From Candidatus Nomurabacteria bacterium RIFCSPHIGHO2_02_FULL_38_15 (GTDB lineage: Bacteria > Patescibacteriota > Minisyncoccia > Phycocordibacterales > UBA9973), in assembly GCA_001785575.1 (NCBI GenBank), contig MFUC01000003.1, positions 1-11,640 of the forward strand: a DNA stretch of 11,640 bases. Reading direction: 5' to 3'. Positions 1 to 4,684 of this stretch are shown in pieces; within the stretch, counting starts at the first letter, position 1, and every line of letters starts with the position of its first letter. A program made the translations under genes and the position numbers. The notes beneath the pieces were generated by a model. It was not told the DNA's origin and did not search any database. It saw nothing but the letters and a program-made list of their open reading frames with translations.

Positions 1-322
1 TGTACAAACTAATTTCTTCGCCCTTTTCATTTATCTCGCCAATTAATTCTTTTTTATATTCATTTTCACTAAAAGCTTTTTCGGCATCTTCTTGATTTAC
101 AATTTGTTTTTCAAAATTACTCCAAGTCTTGGCAATCTGGCGCATTTTTTGTTCTATTTTAATCAAGTCACGCTCGGTTACGGTTTCAGTTATTTCAGCA
201 TCATAATAAAAGCCATTTTCGATACTTGGTCCCAGCGTCAATTTACTACCTGGGTAAAGTTCTAAAATAGCTGCACCCAGCAAATGAGCTAGTGAGTGTC
301 TAATGTGGTCTAAATTTTGCAT
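1..322 (-). CDS. thrS: Threonyl-tRNA synthetase, N-terminal part (runs off the window)
   Basis: ThrS charges tRNA-Thr with threonine in the cytoplasm and removes mischarged serine with an N-terminal editing domain. Only about 107 N-terminal residues are present; the rest lies left of position 1. The ATG is at 322-320. The protein opens with MQNLDHIRHSLAHLLGAA, which carries the HxxxH motif (H9, H13) of the editing domain, followed by the family hallmark GPSIENGFYYD and later GEEISLY. Bacterial ThrS usually has a TGS domain of about 60 residues before this point. Here there is none, because the start codon lies directly before the editing domain, a form I associate with CPR genomes. The gene is divergent from the next gene, with about 90 bp between the two starts. 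I see no strong promoter, only an AT-rich TAAAAT box on the minus strand near 332-337. Confidence 0.9.
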   Translation of the reverse strand, partial: MQNLDHIRHSLAHLLGAAILELYPGSKLTLGPSIENGFYYDAEITETVTERDLIKIEQKMRQIAKTWSNFEKQIVNQEDAEKAFSENEYKKELIGEINEKGEEISLY

Positions 323-365
323 AGTATTTACATTTTAACATAAAATAAATCATTATTACAGCACA

Positions 366-405
366 TTGCTTTTTGGCCAATATGTGTTATGTTTACGGTG
401 GAGGA
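366..405 (+). promoter_or_regulatory. Putative promoter and Shine-Dalgarno site for the 415-1119 gene
   Basis: TTGCTT at 366-371 and TATGTT at 388-393 are 16 bp apart. A GGAGGA at 400-405 lies 9 bp before the ATG at 415. This is the clearest Shine-Dalgarno sequence in the window, and it favours the 415 start over the in-frame TTG at 373 or the ATG at 382. The -35/-10 match is only moderate. Confidence 0.4.
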
Positions 406-414
406 AAATTTAAA

Positions 415-1119
415 ATGAAAGAAAAGCACCAAATAGCGTGGGAGGAGTTTTTAAAGTATTACTCCATCACGAAAGGTGACCATGTGCACCTAACAGCTCT
501 GATGTTTCAGGGCCCCAACGGAGTTGGCCAACCGAGTGTAGATCCGATTGTTCTTTTTGAGAACAAAGAAAAGAAAGATCGGCATTCGCGCAAATTCCCA
601 GGTACAGGTTTTGTGGGGCAGTACTTGCAGGCCGGCTTTCTAACCAATACTTTTGAAAAAGAACTTAAAAGTTTTGAGTTCGAGAAAGAACAGTATGAAG
701 ATCTTTTACATTCTTATACTGAGCAAGATTGGATGCTTTGTTCTGAGGGCAACATTTTTTTGAAAAGCGAGTACTTACTTTTTTTTCACAAAGCGCTGAT
801 ATTAGGAGTCTTGCAAAAGACTGGAATGTTGGTTGAGCTACAAGAGCTACCGTTCTATGTAGACGTGGGTCCCAATGAATTTAAAACTCAGGCAAAAATC
901 TACCGTCTGTTTTTCGAAGTTACTGCAATTATTGAGCCAAAGATGAAAAATAAAAAGTTCTATAATCTTTGGAGAAACTCAATCAAGCTGCTGCACCCTG
1001 TTGATTATTGCAGGATTGTTGAGTCTGCTGTAACAGATGCAGTCTTGAAAAACAGCCTACACCTAAAATTACTAAATACGTACAGGTTACCTCTGTACAT
1101 GTATTTAAACAGGTCGTAA
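415..1119 (+). CDS. Hypothetical protein of unknown function (234 aa)
   Basis: I do not recognise this protein. The frame is open from a TTG at 373, but I choose the ATG at 415 because GGAGGA precedes it at normal spacing. The product has no signal peptide and no clear membrane segment. It is rich in aromatic and charged residues (repeated Phe, Tyr, Lys, Glu) and looks like a soluble cytoplasmic protein. The GPNGVG stretch near the N-terminus is not a P-loop because no GK[ST] follows. The C-terminal third has basic patches (KMKNKKFYNLWRNSIK). It is transcribed away from thrS and ends in its own terminator that overlaps the stop codon, so it appears to be a single-gene transcription unit separate from the downstream rpmF operon. 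Function cannot be inferred from neighbours. Confidence 0.75.
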   Translation: MKEKHQIAWEEFLKYYSITKGDHVHLTALMFQGPNGVGQPSVDPIVLFENKEKKDRHSRKFPGTGFVGQYLQAGFLTNTFEKELKSFEFEKEQYEDLLHSYTEQDWMLCSEGNIFLKSEYLLFFHKALILGVLQKTGMLVELQELPFYVDVGPNEFKTQAKIYRLFFEVTAIIEPKMKNKKFYNLWRNSIKLLHPVDYCRIVESAVTDAVLKNSLHLKLLNTYRLPLYMYLNRS

Positions 1120-1148
1120 GTTTACACAAAACTCTTACGGCCTTTTTT
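1112..1148 (+). terminator. Rho-independent terminator overlapping a stop codon
   Basis: GGTCGTAAG (1112-1120) pairs with CTTACGGCC (1134-1142), nine pairs including one G-T wobble, followed by six T (1143-1148). The TAA stop at 1117-1119 lies inside the left arm. It ends the hypothetical gene just upstream of the rpmF promoter. Confidence 0.85.
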
Positions 1149-1149
1149 A

Positions 1150-1178
1150 TTGCAAAAAAAGTTTAAATAGGGTATAAA
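1150..1178 (+). promoter_or_regulatory. Promoter of the rpmF-nusB operon
   Basis: TTGCAA (1150-1155), 17-bp spacer, TATAAA (1173-1178). The ATG of rpmF starts at 1186, so the expected transcription start lies at or within a base or two of the start codon. This implies a leaderless mRNA with no room for a Shine-Dalgarno sequence. Confidence 0.6.
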
Positions 1179-1185
1179 TACATAT

Positions 1186-1392
1186 ATGACAGTTCGAATG
1201 AGACATACACGGGCGCATACGGCTAATCGTCGTTCGCATCATGCCCTTAAAAAACAAGCCATTACAACCGATGCCGATTCGGGCGCCAAACACTTGCGCC
1301 ACCGGGCATCAACAACAACTGGCTTGTACCGAGGAAAGAAGGTTATAGATGTTGTTAAAAAGGTTGAAAAGAAATTAAAATCTAAAAAATAG
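1186..1392 (+). CDS. rpmF: Ribosomal protein bL32
   Basis: This is a 68-residue, strongly basic protein with the bL32 N-terminal pattern (MTVRMRHTRAHTANRRSHH), rich in Arg, His and Lys, ending in KKLKSKK. bL32 is part of the large ribosomal subunit near the peptidyl-transferase region. The length is slightly above the usual 55-65. No cysteines are present, so it is the zinc-free form. It is first in an apparent operon with nusB-NUDIX: the stop codon is 12 bp before the next ATG. The start codon is only 8 bp after a -10 box, which suggests leaderless translation. The call is sure at family level; small basic ribosomal proteins can be confused, but the HTR/RRSHHAL pattern fits bL32. Confidence 0.85.
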   Translation: MTVRMRHTRAHTANRRSHHALKKQAITTDADSGAKHLRHRASTTTGLYRGKKVIDVVKKVEKKLKSKK

Positions 1393-1404
1393 TACTTATA
1401 CAAT

Positions 1405-2301
1405 ATGGCAAACAGGCACTTAGCTCGTACAATCGTACTCCAGTCACTCTTTGAATGGGATTTCGGTCAAATGCAACCGGGAGCTTATCTTGATATCTTA
1501 AAACGTAACATTGCCGAGTTTGCGCCTGAAATTGCCAAGGAGGATTTTGCCGAAAGACTAATTGAAGGTGTGGTGCGTAAACAGCCAGTAATTGACCAAA
1601 TTATTGGTAAAGCTGCCCCCGAATGGCCAGTTGAAAAAATAGGTTTGCCTGACAGGAACGTTTTGCGTATTGGCTTGTACGAATTACTTTTTGGTAACCG
1701 TGATGAAGTACCTCCAAAGGTAGCGATTAACGAGGCTATTGAATTGGCTAAAAAATTTGGTGGCGACAATACCGGCCGTTTTATTAATGGTGTGTTGGGT
1801 GCCGTTTACAAGGAATTAGGTGAGCCTGACAAAGATCAAGTTTCAAGTAAAAAGAAGCCTATACAGATTGATGAATCAAAACTACCGATTGAAAAGAAAG
1901 CTGGAGCTGTAGTTTATTCAGACAAAGACGGCGTGATTAGATTAGCCTTTGTACATGATGTTTTTGGTTACTGGACACTGGCCAAAGGTGGCATAAGCAA
2001 TGACGAAAACGAAGAGGCTGGCGTTATACGCGAAATCAAGGACGAACTAGGTATTGATGTTGAAGTTGTTGAAAAATTGGGTGAAAACACATACATTGCC
2101 TCACACCCCGAAAAAGGCAAAATCAAAAAGAACGTAATTTTGTTTTTGGTTAAAGCAGAGTTTGGTGAATTACACCTAGAGTCAACCGGTGGGCTTGATG
2201 GCGCCGAATGGTTCGAGTTGGGTGAGATTCATAATTTAAAAATGTACGACGACATTATACCAATTATCACAAAAGCCGTTTCTATTATTACTTCCAAGTA
2301 A
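1405..2301 (+). CDS. nusB: NusB antitermination factor fused to a C-terminal NUDIX hydrolase domain
   Basis: The product has 298 residues. Residues 1-145 are a complete NusB: MANRHLARTIVLQSLFEWDF at the start, LPDRNVLRIGLYELL near 81-95, PPKVAINEAIELAKKFGG near 103-120 and GRFINGVLGAVY near 124-135. NusB binds boxA RNA with S10 (NusE) in rRNA antitermination. After a Lys-rich linker (145-160) comes a NUDIX domain (about 161-298). Its NUDIX box spans G195 to I217: G-x5-E201-x7-R209-E210-I-K-D213-E214-L-G-I. This fits GX5EX7REUXEEXGU except that the first E of the EE pair is D, a conservative change that could still bind metal. NUDIX enzymes hydrolyse nucleoside diphosphate derivatives; the substrate here is unknown. 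Normal NusB ends near residue 140, so the second domain is an addition. The gene lies 12 bp after rpmF and 30 bp before rnc. The frame is continuous, so this is a true fusion. Confidence 0.9.
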   Translation: MANRHLARTIVLQSLFEWDFGQMQPGAYLDILKRNIAEFAPEIAKEDFAERLIEGVVRKQPVIDQIIGKAAPEWPVEKIGLPDRNVLRIGLYELLFGNRDEVPPKVAINEAIELAKKFGGDNTGRFINGVLGAVYKELGEPDKDQVSSKKKPIQIDESKLPIEKKAGAVVYSDKDGVIRLAFVHDVFGYWTLAKGGISNDENEEAGVIREIKDELGIDVEVVEKLGENTYIASHPEKGKIKKNVILFLVKAEFGELHLESTGGLDGAEWFELGEIHNLKMYDDIIPIITKAVSIITSK

Positions 2302-2315
2302 ATTAAGCTTACTTG
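2295..2315 (+). other. Small hairpin at the nusB-rnc junction
   Basis: CAAGTAA (2295-2301) and TTACTTG (2309-2315) form a perfect 7-bp stem with a 7-base loop, overlapping the nusB-NUDIX stop codon. No T-run follows, so it is not a standard terminator. It may be an attenuating or processing structure before rnc, or chance in AT-rich DNA. Confidence 0.3.
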
Positions 2316-2331
2316 ATTAAAAAATACTACT

Positions 2332-3033
2332 ATGACGACAATTAATTTTTCTATTTTCGAAAAACAAATAGGTGTAAATTTTAAAGATAAAAACTTGCTA
2401 ACCCAGGCTTTTACGCATCGTTCGTATGTTAACGAAAATGCTAAATTACCCCATGGTCACAACGAACGGCTTGAATTTTTGGGTGACGCTGTTTTGGAGT
2501 TAATTGTGACGGATTATTTATATGACAATTACCAAAGTCAAAACGAGGGCGAGTTGACGGCTTATAGAAGTGCACTGGTTAATGCTGTGATTATTTCAGA
2601 TGTGGCGGTTGAAATTGGCATGAACGACTTTTTACTACTTTCAAAGGGCGAATCTAAAGATATTGGCAAAGCCCGTACTTATATATTAGCCAATACTTAT
2701 GAGGCCTTTTTGGGTGCATTGTATTTAGACCAAGGCTATGACATTGCCCGGGATTTTGTTTTAAAAACTTTAGTACCAAAAATAGTTAAAATTATTAAAA
2801 AGAAGCTGTATCGTGATGGCAAAAGCTTGATCCAAGAAAAAGCCCAGGAAGTAGTGGGTATTACGCCTTCATACAAGGTTGTTTCAGCCATTGGGCCCGA
2901 CCACGACAAGCAATTTGTCATAGCCCTTTATTTAGGTAATGAATTAGTTGCCGAGGGTAAGGGCAAATCTAAACAAGAAGCCGAGCAATCCGCCGCCCGT
3001 GAGGCATTGGAGGTAAAAAATTGGTTAGATTAA
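2332..3033 (+). CDS. rnc: Ribonuclease III
   Basis: RNase III cleaves double-stranded RNA, including rRNA precursors. The 233 residues match the usual length. The catalytic domain (about 1-155) has the signature HNERLEFLGDAVLE (43-56) with acidic residues E48 and D52. The second metal-site motif reads LANTYEAFLGALYLDQG (119-135), with E124 present but Asn121 where most bacterial enzymes have Asp (E. coli D114). The dsRNA-binding domain spans about 163-230, ending EAEQSAAREALEV. The gene is 30 bp downstream of nusB-NUDIX and probably belongs to the same information-processing cluster. A second, divergent copy of its last codons occurs at 3719-3802, beyond the NYN gene, suggesting that something was inserted at the 3' end. 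The present copy is intact. Confidence 0.95.
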   Translation: MTTINFSIFEKQIGVNFKDKNLLTQAFTHRSYVNENAKLPHGHNERLEFLGDAVLELIVTDYLYDNYQSQNEGELTAYRSALVNAVIISDVAVEIGMNDFLLLSKGESKDIGKARTYILANTYEAFLGALYLDQGYDIARDFVLKTLVPKIVKIIKKKLYRDGKSLIQEKAQEVVGITPSYKVVSAIGPDHDKQFVIALYLGNELVAEGKGKSKQEAEQSAAREALEVKNWLD

Positions 3034-3042
3034 TGCTATAAT
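3034..3042 (+). promoter_or_regulatory. Extended -10 promoter of the NYN gene
   Basis: TGCTATAAT (3034-3042) begins one base after the rnc stop codon and 6 bp before the NYN ATG. It is a perfect extended -10 box; no good -35 is visible. The transcript would be leaderless. Confidence 0.55.
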
Positions 3043-3048
3043 TTTTCT

Positions 3049-3570
3049 ATGAAGATTAACGCATATATTGACAGTGCAAACTTACACAGAGCTTCAAATG
3101 AGCTTGGTTTTGATATTGATTACAAAAAATTCCGTGGCTGGCTTCGGCAAAAATATGGAGTAGAAAAAGCATACATTTTTATTGGCCTTATTCCTAAAAA
3201 TGCAAAACGTTATGATTACCTGCAAAGATGTGGATTTATTCTAATTTTTAAAGAAACCATTTCTGTTGAAAAAATTATAAAAGGTAATTGTGATGCTGAA
3301 CTTGTATTAAACTCTATTTCTGATTTTTATAAAAAAGAATTTGATAAGTGTATTTTAATTTCAGGTGATGGAGATTTTGCATGTTTGGCAGAATTTTTAC
3401 AGAAAGAAAACGCTCTTTTAAACGTTTTAGCACCAAATAAAAATAAATGTTCTTTTTTGCTTCGTAATAAATATGCAGTTGAATTGATGTTTTTAAATGA
3501 GCATTATCATAAGTTTTCAAATAAAATAAGTTCAAAAGAAAAAGCCCCCGATGCAGACGGATCTGCATAA
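3049..3570 (+). CDS. NYN-domain (LabA/DUF88-type) putative endoribonuclease
   Basis: This 173-residue protein has a PIN-like NYN fold. The acidic residues expected for a metal-dependent nuclease are visible: D8 and N11 in YIDSANL, D82 in GNCDAELVL, and D107 and D109 in ISGDGDF. NYN proteins usually cleave RNA; the target here is unknown. The tail (about 155-173) is polar and low in order, ending KAPDADGSA, and its last codons form a hairpin in the DNA. The gene starts 15 bp after rnc, has its own -10 box, and lies between the functional rnc 3' end and a divergent duplicate of it. The position suggests a cassette inserted behind rnc. No antitoxin-like gene is next to it. Its local composition is AT-richer than rnc. 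Confidence 0.85.
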   Translation: MKINAYIDSANLHRASNELGFDIDYKKFRGWLRQKYGVEKAYIFIGLIPKNAKRYDYLQRCGFILIFKETISVEKIIKGNCDAELVLNSISDFYKKEFDKCILISGDGDFACLAEFLQKENALLNVLAPNKNKCSFLLRNKYAVELMFLNEHYHKFSNKISSKEKAPDADGSA

Positions 3571-3580
3571 GGGCCTCTTT
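3541..3580 (+). terminator. Hairpin overlapping the NYN stop codon, probable terminator
   Basis: ATGCAGA (3551-3557), loop CGGA, TCTGCAT (3562-3568) form a perfect 7-bp stem. GCCC (3544-3547) and GGGC (3571-3574) can extend it, and a short CTCTTT follows. The TAA stop overlaps the right arm. It may terminate NYN transcription or be a structured RNA tail recognised by the nuclease; the T-run is weak. Confidence 0.5.
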
Positions 3581-3651
3581 CATGGTTACGGGTCTATTAT
3601 AGCACCCCATTTAAATATTGCAAGTAAAAAAGCTTAAATGTGCCAGTAAAT

Positions 3652-3679
3652 CGAAAAACGCCGAAAGGCGGTTTTCTCG
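3652..3679 (+). terminator. Rho-independent terminator downstream of NYN
   Basis: CGCC (3659-3662), GAAA tetraloop (3663-3666), GGCG (3667-3670), flanked by an A-run on the left and TTTT (3672-3675) on the right, with outer CGA/TCG pairing. The GC stem is short but the tetraloop makes it stable. It lies just before the rnc 3' remnant, so it closes the NYN unit. Confidence 0.65.
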
Positions 3680-3718
3680 GAGCCTAAGGTACTTTGTAAT
3701 TAAAGTATAACAAATAAT

Positions 3719-3802
3719 AGGAAAGGGTCAAATCAAACAAGAAAAGAAGCCGAGCAATCCGCCGCCCGCGAAGCCCTGGAGGTGAAAAATTGGTTGGATT
3801 AA
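3719..3802 (+). pseudogene. Divergent duplicate of the rnc 3' end (remnant)
   Basis: From 3746 to 3803 the sequence matches rnc 2977-3034 at 52 of 58 positions. It encodes the same last residues (EAEQSAAREALEVKNWLD) and the same TAA. All six differences are synonymous third- or first-position changes (CGT/CGC, GAG/GAA, GCA/GCC, TTG/CTG, GTA/GTG, TTA/TTG). Upstream of 3746 similarity continues to about 3719 with small indels that break the frame, and an in-frame TAA at 3701-3703 shows that no start is available. The remnant is not expressed as a protein. The purely synonymous divergence means both copies evolved as coding sequence, so this is more likely a displaced or imported allele than decay after a recent local duplication. 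Confidence 0.85.
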
Positions 3803-3832
3803 TAAAAAGGTCACTAAATGATTTAGCGACCT
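3803..3832 (-). terminator. Terminator of the minus-strand membrane protein gene
   Basis: AGGTC (3808-3812) pairs with GACCT (3828-3832), and CTAAAT (3814-3819) with ATTTAG (3821-3826), with one A/C mismatch between the two blocks. Read on the minus strand it is followed by a T-run (plus-strand A-run 3804-3808). It lies 14 bp past the stop of the 4083-3847 gene, which supports that gene. It could also stop plus-strand transcripts weakly. Confidence 0.7.
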
Positions 3833-3846
3833 GGATTCAAAAATAG

Positions 3847-4083
3847 TTAATTTTTTTGTGCTGGCTTCATGATATTCAATCCTATTCCACAAATGGTACC
3901 ACCTATCAATAAACATGGTATGAACCATGTCAAAAAAAAGTTTGTCCCTAATGGAAAATGACCGTTTACCCAGACCCCATAGTTTTTAATTGTAAGTAAT
4001 GGATTTAAATCACTTGCTTGTAGTAAAACTAAAAAACCGATAAGAAACATAATAAATCCGGAAAAAAATTTTAGAGTTTTCAT
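3847..4083 (-). CDS. Small two-helix membrane protein of unknown function
   Basis: This 78-residue protein starts at an ATG (4083-4081). Two hydrophobic segments are clear: about residues 5-23 (FIMFLIGFLVLL core) and about 49-71 (FLTWFIPCLLIGGTICGIG). They are separated by a polar loop, with a short basic tail (KPAQKN). The N-terminal Lys residues and the C-terminal Lys suggest that both ends are cytoplasmic. I do not recognise a family. A terminator hairpin with a proper T-run just beyond the stop argues that it is a real gene. It converges on the rnc remnant, which suggests that it was the original convergent neighbour of rnc before the NYN cassette arrived. No clear promoter is seen; the 140 bp to the divergent 4227 gene contains a 13-bp palindrome at 4118-4130. 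Confidence 0.7.
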   Translation of the reverse strand: MKTLKFFSGFIMFLIGFLVLLQASDLNPLLTIKNYGVWVNGHFPLGTNFFLTWFIPCLLIGGTICGIGLNIMKPAQKN

Positions 4084-4117
4084 AATAACAAAAATTAAAG
4101 TGTGAACAACGCTACTT

Positions 4118-4130
4118 TATCTTTAAGATA
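4118..4130. promoter_or_regulatory. Short palindrome in a divergent intergenic region
   Basis: TATCTTTAAGATA is a perfect palindrome around a central T, between two divergently transcribed genes (starts at 4083 and 4227). It could be an operator, but it is short and AT-rich. Confidence 0.25.
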
Positions 4131-4190
4131 GGAGAACGACCATCCTCTTGATTTACTTTATATTAAATATTTAGATAAGTCAAATATGTG

Positions 4191-4220
4191 TTGTCCTAGG
4201 TTCTACAATGTGTTAGTATT
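4191..4220 (+). promoter_or_regulatory. Putative promoter of the 4227 gene
   Basis: TTGTCC (4191-4196), 18-bp spacer, TAGTAT (4215-4220), then 6 bp to the ATG at 4227. The layout again implies a leaderless mRNA. Both boxes deviate from consensus. Confidence 0.4.
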
Positions 4221-4226
4221 TACAGT

Positions 4227-4616
4227 ATGGAAGGTCAAAATTTAAGTAATAGTAATGAGAGTTTAAAAACTAATATAATAAAAGCATCAAGATTAAATCA
4301 AGATGTTTGGGGTAATATTTTGCGTATATATGGTGAAGTTTCTGGGGCTTCGCCGATGAAATTAGATTGGCACAAAGATTTTAGCAAGGTTAAAGAAAGT
4401 CTAGATAATTCAGGCGCTGTGGCATACAGGCTTGGGTCTAAAATAAGTACGCATTCAAAACTAAGGCTTGATTGGGAAATGGATGATAAAGATGGTGAAA
4501 AGATTTTTAAGGTGTCTTTCTTTGGTAATGTTCCGAGTGACAAAGAGCAAGAATCTGAAGTTTTAAGAAATGAATTTGCTCAAAAAGTCGGTGAATATAT
4601 TGGTAGTTTGACGTAG
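4227..4616 (+). CDS. Hypothetical protein (129 aa), soluble
   Basis: I do not recognise this protein. It has no signal peptide or membrane segment. The first 20 residues are polar and Asn/Ser-rich. The middle has alternating hydrophobic and charged residues (KLRLDWEMDDKDGEKIFKVSFFG) that suggest beta strands, and the C-terminus (SEVLRNEFAQKVGEYIGSL) looks helical. It starts 6 bp after a weak -10 box, lies 68 bp before smc on the same strand, and is divergent from the membrane protein gene. The smc promoter lies in the gap, so the two are probably separate units. Codon use is similar to the neighbouring genes. Confidence 0.65.
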   Translation: MEGQNLSNSNESLKTNIIKASRLNQDVWGNILRIYGEVSGASPMKLDWHKDFSKVKESLDNSGAVAYRLGSKISTHSKLRLDWEMDDKDGEKIFKVSFFGNVPSDKEQESEVLRNEFAQKVGEYIGSLT

Positions 4617-4645
4617 ACAATGTTTATAAAAAGATCTTTTTTAAC

Positions 4646-4674
4646 TTGATAAAGTTATAAAATCGCTATACAAT
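4646..4674 (+). promoter_or_regulatory. Promoter of the smc-like gene
   Basis: TTGATA (4646-4651), 17-bp spacer, TACAAT (4669-4674). The ATG at 4685 is 10 bp after the -10 box, so the leader would be only a few bases. Confidence 0.6.
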
Positions 4675-4684
4675 ACATAGATAT

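Noticed and set aside
373..414. TTG start for the first hypothetical gene
   Set aside because: The ATG at 415 has a good Shine-Dalgarno sequence; the TTG would lie upstream of the proposed promoter -10.
505..530. GPNGVG as a nucleotide-binding P-loop in the first hypothetical protein
   Set aside because: No GK[ST] follows and no Walker B is seen.
3314..3610. Minus-strand open frame opposite the NYN gene
   Set aside because: The NYN gene has clear catalytic motifs on the plus strand; the opposite frame has none.
3728..3928. Minus-strand open frame of 66 codons across the rnc remnant
   Set aside because: It overlaps the real membrane protein gene in another frame and runs through that gene's terminator.
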